Shown here: positions 43,603 through 52,330 of the stretch, one piece after another | How positions within the stretch are numbered: the first letter of the stretch is position 1 | How the letters are laid out: each line of letters starts with the position of its first letter | From: Streptomyces sp. BK239 | Lineage (GTDB): Bacteria; Actinomycetota; Actinomycetes; Streptomycetales; Streptomycetaceae | NCBI RefSeq assembly: GCF_004217285.1 | Contig: NZ_SHKS01000003.1 | Location: 693,771-757,770 of the forward strand | Direction of reading: 5' to 3' | DNA: 64,000 nt | Program-made: the position numbers and the translations under genes | The notes under the pieces: generated by a model | What the model was told of the DNA's origin: nothing | The model's input: the letters and a program-made list of their open reading frames with translations, nothing else | Database searches by the model: none

Positions 43603-44649
43603 GTGGCGTCCAACCGGCCTGCCGCAGAAGCCCCCTCCGTGCCCAGCCAGACGTTCGGCTATGGCAGCTACCGCACCGACGAGGGCCCCTGGGAGGAATG
43701 GAACCCCACCGCGGAGTCCGTTCGCCCGGTTCGCGGCCGGCATCGTGTGGCCAAGCAGCGCGGCGGACTCGCCCGTAGCTCCACCGTTCTCGGCGTCGGC
43801 GTCATAGCCGCCGTCGGCGGCGCCGGCATGGCCAGCGCCAACACCGGCAAGCCGCCGGTCTCCATCTCCATGCCGGACCTCCCCTCCGTGGGTTCCCTCA
43901 TCTCCGACGATGACACCCCTCAGGAGAGCGCACCGGCCCTCGCCGCGTTCGGCAGCGTCGCCGCCGAGCCGGTGGCCACCGCGACCGCCGACCAGACCGT
44001 CGCCGAGAGCACCGCCGACGCCGGTGAGGTGCTCCGCAGCCGGATCATGGCGCAGGCCGAGTCGCAGCAGACCCAGATCGAGGCGAAGGCGGCCGCGGCC
44101 GCCCAGGCGGCCGCCGTCAAGGCCGAGGCCGACGCCGCCGCGAAGGCCAAGCAGGAGGCGGAGGCCAAGGCCGCCGCCGCGAAGCAGAAGGCCGCCGAGG
44201 AAGCCGCGGAGAAGGCCGAGGCCGCACGCCTGGCCAAGCTCGCCGGGCAGTACACGCTGCCGACCTCCTCGTACACCCTCACCTCCACGTTCGGTGAGGC
44301 CGGCGCCTACTGGTCCTCCGGGCACCACACCGGGCTCGACTTCGCCGCCCCCACCGGAACCCTGATCAAGGCCGTGCACAGCGGCACGATCACCTCGGCC
44401 GGCTGGGACGGGTCGTACGGGTACAAGACCGAGCTGACCCTGGACGACGGCACCGAGATCTGGTTCGCCCACCAGTCCTCCATCAGCGTCAGCGTCGGCC
44501 AGAAGGTCACCACCGGCGAGGTCATCGGCCGCGTCGGCGCCACCGGCAACGTCACCGGCGCCCACCTCCACCTCGAGGTGCACCCCGGCGGCGGCAGCTC
44601 CGGCATCGACCCGGCGGCCTGGCTGCGGGACAAGGGACTCAACCCCTGA
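43603..44649 (+). CDS. M23-family peptidoglycan endopeptidase
   Basis: A 348-residue exported cell-wall hydrolase. A 55-residue hydrophilic start precedes a hydrophobic export segment (STVLGVGVIAAVGGAGMASA). Residues about 145-210 are an Ala/Lys/Glu-rich coiled coil. The C-terminal LytM domain has the zinc ligands in HHTGLDFAAP and GAHLHLEV. It would cut peptide cross-links during growth or germination. GTG 43603 follows AAAGGAG at 9 bases. A c-di-AMP riboswitch in the leader indicates control by the same signal as other Streptomyces hydrolases. Confidence 0.93.
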   Translation: MASNRPAAEAPSVPSQTFGYGSYRTDEGPWEEWNPTAESVRPVRGRHRVAKQRGGLARSSTVLGVGVIAAVGGAGMASANTGKPPVSISMPDLPSVGSLISDDDTPQESAPALAAFGSVAAEPVATATADQTVAESTADAGEVLRSRIMAQAESQQTQIEAKAAAAAQAAAVKAEADAAAKAKQEAEAKAAAAKQKAAEEAAEKAEAARLAKLAGQYTLPTSSYTLTSTFGEAGAYWSSGHHTGLDFAAPTGTLIKAVHSGTITSAGWDGSYGYKTELTLDDGTEIWFAHQSSISVSVGQKVTTGEVIGRVGATGNVTGAHLHLEVHPGGGSSGIDPAAWLRDKGLNP

Positions 44650-44675
44650 GGTTCCCCTGACGTTTGCGAACTCTT

Positions 44676-44706
44676 GGCCGGAGGCGCGGAATGCGCGCCT
44701 CCGGCC
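44676..44706 (+). terminator. Terminator of the M23 peptidase gene
   Basis: Perfect 13-bp stem (44676-44688 with 44694-44706), 5-base loop, 27 bases after the stop. Confidence 0.85.
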
Positions 44707-44724
44707 TTCGCGTTGAAGTGAGGC

Positions 44725-45669
44725 ATGACTTCTCTGCGCAAGCTAGGTTCCTCCGACCTCGAGGTCTTCCCGCTGGCCCTCGGGGGCAACGTCTTCGGCT
44801 GGACCGCCGACGAGGCGGCCACCTTCGCCGTCCTGGACGCCTACACGGCCGCCGGCGGCAACTTCATCGACACCGCCGACTCCTACTCCGCCTGGGTCGA
44901 GGGCAACAGCGGCGGTGAGTCCGAGACGCTCATCGGCAAGTGGCTGAAGGCGCGCGGCAACCGCGACGACGTCGTCGTCGCGACGAAGGTCAGCCAGCAC
45001 CCCGACTACCAGGGGCTGACCGCCGCCAACATCAAGGCCGCCGCCGACGCCTCCCTCCGCCGTCTCGGCACCGACCACATCGACCTCTACTACACCCACT
45101 TCGACAAGCCCGAGGTGCCCGTCGAGGAGATCGTCGGCGCGCTCGACGAGCTGGTGAAGGCGGGCAAGGTGCGGCACATCGCCGCCTCCAACATCTCGCC
45201 CGAGCGCCTGCGCGCCTCCCTGGAGTTCTCCGACCACGAGGGACTCGCCCGGTACGTGGCCCTCCAGCCCCACTACAACCTGGTCTCCCGCGACACCTAC
45301 GAGGGCGCGCTGCAGGACGCCGCCGCCGAGGCCGGACTCGCCGCCGTCCCCTACTTCTCGCTCGCCTCCGGATTCCTCACCGGCAAGTACCGGCCCGGCG
45401 CGACGGTCGACAGCGCGCGGGCCGAGGGCGCCGCCAAGCACCTCGAGACCGAGCGCGGCCGGCGGGTCCTGGTCGCCCTGGACGAGATCGCCCGGGCGCA
45501 CGACGCCGAGGCCGCCACGGTGGCCCTGGCCTGGCTCGCCGCCCAGCCGACGGTGGCCGCGCCGATCGCCTCCGCGCGGACGGTGGACCAGCTGCCGGCG
45601 CTGCTTGCGGTGGGCGGACTGGAACTGACCGAGGCGGAGGTCGCGCGGCTGACGGAGGCCTCTGCGTGA
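44725..45669 (+). CDS. Aldo/keto reductase
   Basis: A 314-residue NADPH-dependent oxidoreductase of the AKR fold. Catalytic residues can be seen as D in FIDTADSYSAWVEGNSGG (with the Tyr), K in VVVATKVSQ and H in DLYYTHFDKP; the cofactor region is PIASARTVDQL. Overall pattern resembles the YajO/MSMEG-type general aldehyde reductases. GAAGTGAGG precedes the ATG. The physiological substrate is unknown. The stop codon lies within the first unit of a 33-bp direct repeat. Confidence 0.93.
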   Translation: MTSLRKLGSSDLEVFPLALGGNVFGWTADEAATFAVLDAYTAAGGNFIDTADSYSAWVEGNSGGESETLIGKWLKARGNRDDVVVATKVSQHPDYQGLTAANIKAAADASLRRLGTDHIDLYYTHFDKPEVPVEEIVGALDELVKAGKVRHIAASNISPERLRASLEFSDHEGLARYVALQPHYNLVSRDTYEGALQDAAAEAGLAAVPYFSLASGFLTGKYRPGATVDSARAEGAAKHLETERGRRVLVALDEIARAHDAEAATVALAWLAAQPTVAAPIASARTVDQLPALLAVGGLELTEAEVARLTEASA

Positions 45670-45726
45670 GCGGCGCCGGCGTGGCGTGAGCCTTCTGCGT
45701 GAGCGGTGCCGGAGTGGCGTGAGCCT
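45661..45726. repeat. 33-bp direct repeat, two copies
   Basis: Two near-identical 33-bp units (45661-45693, 45694-45726), each starting TCTGCGTGAGCGG. The first unit contains the aldo/keto reductase stop codon, so the duplication copied the end of the gene. Confidence 0.85.
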
Positions 45727-45740
45727 TCGTGGAGCGTCAG

Positions 45741-45757
45741 ACCCGCCTGAGGCGGGT
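45741..45757. terminator. Short hairpin between convergent genes
   Basis: Perfect 7-bp stem ACCCGCC/GGCGGGT with TGA loop, between the aldo/keto reductase and the convergent prsW-like gene. Confidence 0.55.
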
Positions 45758-45772
45758 GCCGTTCTGCGGGGC

Positions 45773-47392
45773 TCACGCGTAGGGGGTGTGGCCCGGGTGG
45801 GTCGGAAGCCCCGTGTGTCCCGGGGAGCTCGCGTGTCCTGAGGGCGCGGGGTGACCGACGTATCCGGGCCCGCCCAAGGGTGCGGGTTGTCCGGCGTACC
45901 CAGGCTGTCCGGCGAGGCCGGCGGCGTGCGGGGGTTGGCCCCCGTACGACCCGTAGGCGCCCGGTGCTCCGTGTGCCCCGGGTCCGCCGGGCGCCCCGTG
46001 AGACCCGTACGACCCCGATCCGTCGGCTGCCCCGTAACCCGCGGGCGACCCGTAGCCCCCGTACGACCCGGGGCGCACGGGTCCGGGGTGCGGGTACGGT
46101 CCCGGCGCCGGGTGCCCGTACATCCCGTGGACCGGCCAGGGCGGCACGGTGACCGGTACCGGAGGGGCCGTCATACGGGCCGCGTGCTCCAGCGCGGGCC
46201 GGGCCACGTCCTTGCGCCGCCACAGCTCGTTGAGCAGCTCCCGCTCCCGGGAGACGAAGTCGGCGCCGGCCCGGCCGAGCCGCCCCCGGTGCCGCAGGAA
46301 CGCCAGCGACGTCGCGTAGGCCTCGTACTGCGCGACCGTCCGCGCGGCGGGCTTGCCGAGGTGCTGCCGTGCGTACTTGCGGGCCAGCAGGCGCGCCCGC
46401 ATCGAACCGAGCGCGTACGGCTCCGCCGGGGTGATCCAGCCGGCCGCCGCGTACGCGGGCAGCTCCTCGCGGACCGTGCCCAGCTCGCGCTGCCGGGTCC
46501 ACACCACCAGCCATGTCAGCACGCCGAACGCGGGCACCATGAACGCCCCGTACACCGCGAAGAAGCCCCACGCGCCGAGGACGGACGAGCCGTTCCAGAG
46601 GGCGTGCATGCCCATCGCGAGCAGCAGCCCGCCCAGCGGGAGGAGGACCTTGCGCACCCGCCGGCCCTCTGCGGACAGCGCCGCGATGCCGAAGCCGATG
46701 CCGGTCAGGACGGTGAACAGGGGGTGCGCGAACGGCGACATGATGACGCGTACGAAGAAGGTCGCCGCGGTCACGGAGGCGATGCCGCTGTCGCCGCTGA
46801 GCTGGTCGGTGCCGAACGCGGTGCCCAGGTAGAGGATGTTCTCGGTGAACGCGAAGCCGGTCGCGGTGAGGCCGGCGATCACCACGCCGTCCACGAGCCC
46901 GGTGAAGTCCCGTCTGCGGAACAGGAAGACGAGGAGCACGGCCGCTGCCTTCGCGGACTCCTCCACGACCGGCGCTATCACCGTCGCGCCGAGGGTGTCC
47001 GCGCTGGAGGGGTCGGCGGTCGAGGTCGCTATCCATTGCGTCGCGAAGCTGTTGGCGACGATCGCTATCAGTGCGGCCGCGCACGCCCCCCACGCGAACG
47101 CGAAGATCAGATTCCGCCAGGGGCCGGGCTCGACCCGGTCCAGCCAGCGGAAGGCGGCTATGAGCAGCGGCACGGGCAGGATCGCGAGCCCCAGGCCCAC
47201 CAGGAAGCCCTGCGTGCCGGTCTGTTCGCGGACAAGGGCCAGGATGACCAGTCCGGACAGCGCGAGCAGGGTGATCAGGGCGCCGTAGCGGACCCACTTG
47301 TGCTGCCACCAGTGCGCGTGCCGGAGCCCATTGCCCTCGGCTGCTGTGCCGGGGTCCGGCGGGTACGGCGGAAACGGCGGACTGATGGCCAC
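45773..47392 (-). CDS. PrsW-family intramembrane metalloprotease
   Basis: A 539-residue membrane protein with about eight helices. The family's active-site segments are present: VVEESAKAA, FAFTENILYL, FAHPLFTVLTG and AMGMHALWN. In Bacillus PrsW cleaves an anti-sigma factor (RsiW). The C-terminal 150 residues, outside the helices, are Gly/Pro/Tyr/His-rich with loose repeats (GAPGAYGSYGG, GQPGYAGQPAP), much longer than in Bacillus. No anti-sigma gene is adjacent, although a sigma/anti-sigma fusion is encoded 7 kb away. Minus strand, 51 bases after trmB. Confidence 0.9.
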   Translation of the reverse strand: MAISPPFPPYPPDPGTAAEGNGLRHAHWWQHKWVRYGALITLLALSGLVILALVREQTGTQGFLVGLGLAILPVPLLIAAFRWLDRVEPGPWRNLIFAFAWGACAAALIAIVANSFATQWIATSTADPSSADTLGATVIAPVVEESAKAAAVLLVFLFRRRDFTGLVDGVVIAGLTATGFAFTENILYLGTAFGTDQLSGDSGIASVTAATFFVRVIMSPFAHPLFTVLTGIGFGIAALSAEGRRVRKVLLPLGGLLLAMGMHALWNGSSVLGAWGFFAVYGAFMVPAFGVLTWLVVWTRQRELGTVREELPAYAAAGWITPAEPYALGSMRARLLARKYARQHLGKPAARTVAQYEAYATSLAFLRHRGRLGRAGADFVSRERELLNELWRRKDVARPALEHAARMTAPPVPVTVPPWPVHGMYGHPAPGPYPHPGPVRPGSYGGYGSPAGYGAADGSGSYGSHGAPGGPGAHGAPGAYGSYGGQPPHAAGLAGQPGYAGQPAPLGGPGYVGHPAPSGHASSPGHTGLPTHPGHTPYA

Positions 47393-47443
47393 GGCATCGA
47401 CCCTAACGAGCGAGAGGACGGCGGTGTAGGGGATTTCGGCCGG

Positions 47444-48268
47444 TCAGTGATCCCCGCGCTCCCCGTGCTGTACGCGGCGGAAGAGCAGATCGTTCACCAC
47501 ATGACCCTTGTCCAGCCCCTGCCCCTCGAAACGGGTGAGCGGACGGAAGTCGGGACGTGGCGCGAAACCGCCGTCCGGGCTGGTGTTCTCGAACTCGGGG
47601 TGCGCGGTGAGGACCTCGAGCATCTGCTCCGCGTACGGCTCCCAGTCGGTCGCGCAGTGCACGAGCGCGCCCGGCCTCAGCCGCGTCGCGGCGAGGTCGA
47701 GGAACTCCGGCTGGATGAGGCGCCGCTTGTGGTGCCGCTTCTTGGGCCACGGGTCGGGGAAGTACACGCGCAGCCCGGCGAGGGAGTCCGGGGCGAGCAT
47801 CTCGCGCAGCAGGATGATCGCGTCGCCGTTGCCGACGCGCACGTTGGCCAGGCCGTTGCGGTCGGCGAGGGCGAGCAGGTTCCCCTGGCCCGGGGTGTGC
47901 ACGTCCACCGCGAGGATGTTGGTGTCCGGGTCGGCGGCGGCCATCTGCGCGGTGGCCTCGCCCATCCCGAAGCCGATCTCCAGGACGACGGGACCGTCGT
48001 CGCCGAACAGCTCGGCCAGGTCGAGGGGCCGGCCGTCGATGTCGAGGCCCCACCTGGACCACAGCCGCTGCAGCGCGTCGGCCTGACCGGCGGTCACCCT
48101 GCTCCGCCGGGGCTGGAAACTGCGGATCCGCCGCTCGAAGTGCGAACCGGCGGGATCGGCCTTGGGCCCGTCGGGGAAACGGGGCTCGCCCTTGGCCCGC
48201 GTGTACCGGACGGACTCACCCGGGGCATGACCGTGGGCGGAGGACTCGGAGCTCAGGAAATCAGACAC
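47444..48268 (-). CDS. trmB: tRNA (guanine(46)-N7)-methyltransferase
   Basis: Methylates G46 in the variable loop of tRNAs using S-adenosylmethionine. The 274-residue protein has LEIGFGMGEATAQMA for cofactor binding, ILAVDVHTPGQGNLL, LRVYFPDPWPKKRHHKRRL (the DPWPK substrate motif) and FENTSPDGGF. A 60-residue N-terminal extension is usual for Streptomyces. A TAAAAT box lies 9 bases before the GTG start at 48268, so its leader is very short. prsW follows on the same strand. Confidence 0.95.
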   Translation of the reverse strand: MSDFLSSESSAHGHAPGESVRYTRAKGEPRFPDGPKADPAGSHFERRIRSFQPRRSRVTAGQADALQRLWSRWGLDIDGRPLDLAELFGDDGPVVLEIGFGMGEATAQMAAADPDTNILAVDVHTPGQGNLLALADRNGLANVRVGNGDAIILLREMLAPDSLAGLRVYFPDPWPKKRHHKRRLIQPEFLDLAATRLRPGALVHCATDWEPYAEQMLEVLTAHPEFENTSPDGGFAPRPDFRPLTRFEGQGLDKGHVVNDLLFRRVQHGERGDH

Positions 48269-48510
48269 AGTGGGTCGATTTTACGTGCCACCACGAGGCA
48301 GACGGGCCCCGGAGCGACCGGGCTTGTGCTCCCCTCACGAGGACGCGGCGCCGTCCGCCCCGCGCCAGGCGGCGGGCGTGGCCCGATCCCAGACGCCATC
48401 CGGGCCGGCACACGGAATTCTCGAGCCGGCCGGCTGACGGGGCCGCAGTCAGCCGACTTTCCGGGGCCGCAGCGGCTGGCCCCTCGGGGCCGCGGGGAGG
48501 TCAGCGCAGA
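48269..48510. other. Gene-free GC-rich stretch upstream of trmB
   Basis: Holds the trmB promoter at its left end. The rest consists of loosely repeated GGGGCCGCAG blocks and no frame with good codon bias. Confidence 0.5.
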
Positions 48511-48524
48511 TCGGGGCAGCAGAC

Positions 48525-48730
48525 CGGACTCATGGAGCCCGGAGCAGGTCCGCTCCCGCAGGCGCAGCACGCCGGCTCACCGGGGCCGCAGCTTGCCGGC
48601 TCGGATGGGCCCGGCAGCCCGGACTCATGGAGCCCGGAACAGGTCCGCTCCCGCAGGCGCAGCACGCGAGCTCACCGGGGCCGCAGCTGCCGGCTCGGAT
48701 GCCGCCCAGCAGACCGGACTAGTGGAGCCG
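48525..48730. repeat. 95-bp tandem repeat, about 2.2 copies
   Basis: CCGGACTCATGGAGCCCGGA begins at 48525 and again at 48620, and a third, partial unit begins at 48715. The first two units are about 90 percent identical over 95 bp and include GGTCCGCTCCCGCAGGCGCA. A C-run of about nine follows near 48787. Non-coding. Confidence 0.85.
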
Positions 48731-48885
48731 CATTCTTTCGGCCCCCGGGCCGCAGCGCACCGGCCTGCGGGGCGGCAGTCGGTCGGCCCCCCCCCCGGTC
48801 CGCTGTCGGTCGGCTCCCAGGGCCCCGCGCCGGCCCGTTGCCCGGTGCCCCGGCAGACCCGGCCCACGAGCCCTAGCGGAACCCC

Positions 48886-50088
48886 TCACGCCGTCCCCAG
48901 TGCGCCGAGGGCTCTGCGGGCCACCTCTCGGCCGATCGGGAGGGAGGCTGTCGCTGCGGGGGAGGGGGCGTTCAGTACGTGGATCGTGCGGGGGGTCTCG
49001 CGGATCAGGAAGTCGTCGACCAGGGTGCCGTCCCGCAGCACCGCCTGGGCGCGGACGCCGGCCGGCGCGGGCACCAGGTCCGCTTCCTCCACCGCCGGCA
49101 GCAGCCGCCGTACCGCGTCGACGAACGCGCCCTTCGACACCGACCGCCGCAGCTCGCCCACCCCGTACCGCCAGTGCCGCCGGCCCATCCGCCACACCCC
49201 CGGCCAGGCCGCCGTGGCCGCCGCCTCCCGGGGGCGGACGACACCCCAGTCGTACCCCTCCCGGGCCAGCGCGGGGACCGCGTTGGGGCCGACGTGTACC
49301 TCGCCGTCGATCCCGCGCGTGAGGTGCACCCCGAGGAACGGGAACGCCGGATCCGGCACCGGATACACCAGACCCCGCACCAGGGAGGGGCGCGCCAGCT
49401 CGTAGTACTCCCCCCGGAACGGCACGATCCGCACCCCGGGCTCGTCCCCGGCGAGCCGGGCGACCTCGTCGCAGTACAGGCCGGCGCAGTTCACCAGCAC
49501 CCGCCCGCGGACGACGTCCCCGCGGGAGGTGCGCACGGCGACGCCCCGATCCGGACGACGGTCGACCCGCACGACCCGCGCGCCGTAGCGGATCTCCGCC
49601 TCCGACGCCTCGCCCAGTTGCCGGGCGACCGCGGTGTAGTCGCAGACGCCGGTCGTGCGCACATGGATGGCGGCGAGGCCGCGCACCTCCGGCTCGTACT
49701 CCGTGATCTGGGCGGGGCCCAGCTCGCGCACCGGGATGCCGTTCTCCCGGCCGCGCTGCACGAGCGCGTGGAGCCGGGGCAGCTCGGCCCGGTCGGTGGC
49801 GACGATCAGCTTGCCGGTGACGGCGTGCGGGATGCCGTACTCCGCGCAGAACTTGATCATCTCGGCGGCGCCTCGCACCGCGTACCGCGCCTTGAGCGAG
49901 CCGGGCCGGTAGTAGATCCCGCTGTGGATGACCCCGCTGTTGCGCCCCGTCTGGTGCCGGGCCGGCCCGGGCTCCTTCTCCAGCACCGTCACCCGTGTCC
50001 CCGGCGCGGCCCGCGTGATCGCGTGCGCCGTCGACAGCCCGACGATGCCGCCCCCGACGACGAGCACATCGCAGTCGTACGCCACCAC
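48886..50088 (-). CDS. lhgO: L-2-hydroxyglutarate oxidase
   Basis: FAD-dependent oxidation of L-2-hydroxyglutarate to 2-oxoglutarate, feeding electrons to quinone. The 400-residue DAO-fold protein has the dinucleotide-binding DVLVVGGGIVGLSTA, then VLEKEPGPARHQTGRNSGVIHSG and the mid-region PFRGEYYEL and YPVPDPAFPFLGVHLTR that set LhgO apart from other DAO enzymes. It ends NAPSPAATASLPIG. GTG 50088 is preferred because GGAGG lies 8 bases upstream; GTG 50097 overlaps that site. Confidence 0.92.
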   Translation of the reverse strand: MVAYDCDVLVVGGGIVGLSTAHAITRAAPGTRVTVLEKEPGPARHQTGRNSGVIHSGIYYRPGSLKARYAVRGAAEMIKFCAEYGIPHAVTGKLIVATDRAELPRLHALVQRGRENGIPVRELGPAQITEYEPEVRGLAAIHVRTTGVCDYTAVARQLGEASEAEIRYGARVVRVDRRPDRGVAVRTSRGDVVRGRVLVNCAGLYCDEVARLAGDEPGVRIVPFRGEYYELARPSLVRGLVYPVPDPAFPFLGVHLTRGIDGEVHVGPNAVPALAREGYDWGVVRPREAAATAAWPGVWRMGRRHWRYGVGELRRSVSKGAFVDAVRRLLPAVEEADLVPAPAGVRAQAVLRDGTLVDDFLIRETPRTIHVLNAPSPAATASLPIGREVARRALGALGTA

Positions 50089-50182
50089 CTGCACCACCTC
50101 CGCCTCCGATAGTGCCCTGCGCCACTGACAGTCACTTCAAACGCCGGGAGGTACAGCGCCTCGAGCCACGCTCGACGGAGTG

Positions 50183-51607
50183 CTACGCCGGAGTCATCAG
50201 CAGGGGCCGGGCCCTCTCCCGCAGCTCCACCACGCGCGGCTCGTCGCCGTACGGCTCCAGGCGGTGCAGGAGGTCCTTGACGTACTCGGTGGTGCGCGCC
50301 GAGGAGATCCGCCCGGCCACCTCCACCGCGCGCACCCCCTGCTCGCAGGCGGCGTCGAGGTTGCCGGACTCCAGCTCGGCGACGGCCGAGACGACGAGCC
50401 TGAGCCCGTGCGAGCGCACGAACTCCTCCGTCGGCTTCGACAGCGCCTGCTCGGTGAAGCGGCGCACCTGGCGCGGCGCCTTCAGGTCGCGGTAGCACTC
50501 GGCGGCGTCGGCGGCGAAGCGGTCGTAGGAGTAGAAGCCGAGCCACGACGGGTCCTGGTCACCGTCGCGGGCGCGCTCCAGCCAGCTCTCGGCGGCCTTG
50601 AGGGCCGCACCGGCGGCCGGGGCGTCCCCCGCGCGCGCGTGGGCGCGTGCCTCGACCAGGCGGAAGAAGCTCATCGTGCGGGCGGTGGCCAGTCCCCGGT
50701 TGCGCTCCAGGGCGGCCTGGGCGAGGTCGACGCCCTCGTCGCCGAAGCCGCGGTAGGTCGCCTGAAGGGACATGGACGCCAGGACGTAGCCCCCGAGGGG
50801 GACGTCGGCGGCGGCACGCGCGAGGCGCAGCGCCTGGATGTAGTAGCGCTGGGCGGCTTCCTGCTGGCCGGTGTCGAAGGCCATCCAGCCGGCGAGGCGC
50901 GTGAGTTCGGCGGAGGCGCCGAACAGGGCCCGGCCGACCTCGTCGGAATAGGAGCCGAGCAGCAGCGGGGCCGCCTCCACGCGCAGGCACTCCGGCACCA
51001 TCGACGAACGCCAGTCGCCGCCGCCGTACTTGGAGTCCCAGCGGCGGGCGTCCTCGGCGGCCTCGCGCAGTTTCTGCACGTCGCTGTGGCCGACCTTGAG
51101 CGGTGCGCCGGAGCCGTCGCCGGAGTTCGCTTCGCGCGCCACCGAACTGTCGGCCGGGGTTATCAGCCACCGTGAGGCGGGCGTCGCGTACGCGCTTACT
51201 GCGAACGAACCGGCCAGTGACTGCCAGATGCCCCCGGTGCCGGCGCGCCGGCCGGCGAGGTCGAGGCGGTACAGGTCGGTCGCCGAGCGCACCGCCTGGC
51301 CGACGTCTCTGGGGAAGGCGAGGCCGACTTCGGGCGCGGGGTCCGCGTCCGCGAGGCCGATCTCGTGCAGCGGCACCGGGCGGCCGAGCTTCTGCCCGAT
51401 CGCGGCCGCGATGAGGTGCGGCGCGGCGCCCTGCGGCACCATGCCCTTCGACACCCAGCGCGCGACGGACGTCTTGTCGTAGCGGAGCGTCAACCCGCGT
51501 TGGGCTCCGAGATCGTTGACACGTCGGGCGAGTCCGGCGTTGCTGATTCCCGCGAGGGCGAGAACGGCGCCGAGCTTTTCGTTCGGCCCGCGTTGCTCCC
51601 TGGACAT
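50183..51607 (-). CDS. NsdA-like sporulation/antibiotic regulatory protein
   Basis: A 474-residue cytoplasmic protein. The N-terminal about 90 residues form an XRE-like helix-turn-helix ([35 protein letters not shown]), and the rest is a TPR-type solenoid (for example [21 protein letters not shown]). This is the layout of NsdA and its paralogues in Streptomyces, which negatively affect differentiation and antibiotic production; one paralogue called sporulation-associated protein occupies this position, from memory. GAGGGG lies 7 bases before ATG 51607. Confidence 0.85.
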   Translation of the reverse strand: MSREQRGPNEKLGAVLALAGISNAGLARRVNDLGAQRGLTLRYDKTSVARWVSKGMVPQGAAPHLIAAAIGQKLGRPVPLHEIGLADADPAPEVGLAFPRDVGQAVRSATDLYRLDLAGRRAGTGGIWQSLAGSFAVSAYATPASRWLITPADSSVAREANSGDGSGAPLKVGHSDVQKLREAAEDARRWDSKYGGGDWRSSMVPECLRVEAAPLLLGSYSDEVGRALFGASAELTRLAGWMAFDTGQQEAAQRYYIQALRLARAAADVPLGGYVLASMSLQATYRGFGDEGVDLAQAALERNRGLATARTMSFFRLVEARAHARAGDAPAAGAALKAAESWLERARDGDQDPSWLGFYSYDRFAADAAECYRDLKAPRQVRRFTEQALSKPTEEFVRSHGLRLVVSAVAELESGNLDAACEQGVRAVEVAGRISSARTTEYVKDLLHRLEPYGDEPRVVELRERARPLLMTPA

Positions 51608-52330
51608 TGCGCCACCCCTCGACACAGACGGCTGCCGCGCTGGCATAACCACGCGGCATTCGTAAACCCAGCGTAGTTCGCCGCATCCCAAGCGTTAAGG
51701 GGCATTCTTCCGGTTGGCGGGATTGTGGTCCGTACGCGAGTGCGGGCGTCGGCACGGACGGTTGCGGCGTGCTCCCGCCATGTGGCCGTGCGCCCGCCCG
51801 TGCGCTCTTCTGCGGCCCACAGGAGAGCGGTTCCATGGTCGTGCGTGGGTCGGCCCGCTGTACTGGATCCAGTGGGCTGGGGGATGCCGCCGCCACAATC
51901 CCCGCGGGCGGCGGAGCGGTCCGGGGGGCGTTTTCCGCCCTCCGGATCGGCGCGCCCGGCCGAGGGCGCGGTTGTGTACGGAGCGTGTGCGAGGCTGCGT
52001 CAAGAGCCTCCGCGCGTGCCGGATTTGGCCGAAAATCGACCCTGTGTTCCGCTGGCGTTCGCGCCCCTCACCATGGAAATCGACGGCGCACGCGGCGGTT
52101 TGAGGGAGCGTGCAGGGGGCGCATTCGTGTCGCGCACGCCGGGGCGTGTGCGACTGCCGGCGCTCCCCGCGCGGGAGTTCGCGCAACGCTCCCGGTCGGC
52201 GCGGGGGCGCGCCAGGGGCGCACTTCCGGGGATCGCAAGCGGCGTCACCTCCTTCTGCGGCGCGCTCTTCGTGGCAGCATGTGAACCGTTCGTACGGTGC
52301 ACTGGTTGTCCACAGCATGTGGAGGCGTCG
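51608..52330. other. Gene-free stretch between the nsdA-like and asparagine-synthase-like genes
   Basis: 723 bases. The frame of the downstream gene stays open upward to 51725, but codon bias is poor before 52331. The left end should hold the nsdA-like promoter. CATGTGAACCGTTCGTACGGTGC (52278 onward, only part shown as regulatory) contains an imperfect inverted repeat close to the downstream start and TTGTCC at about 52308. Confidence 0.45.

Noticed and set aside
51725..52330. N-terminal extension of the asparagine-synthase-like gene by about 200 codons
   Set aside because: Frame is open but lacks coding bias; ATG 52331 has an ideal GGAGG and starts the conserved region.
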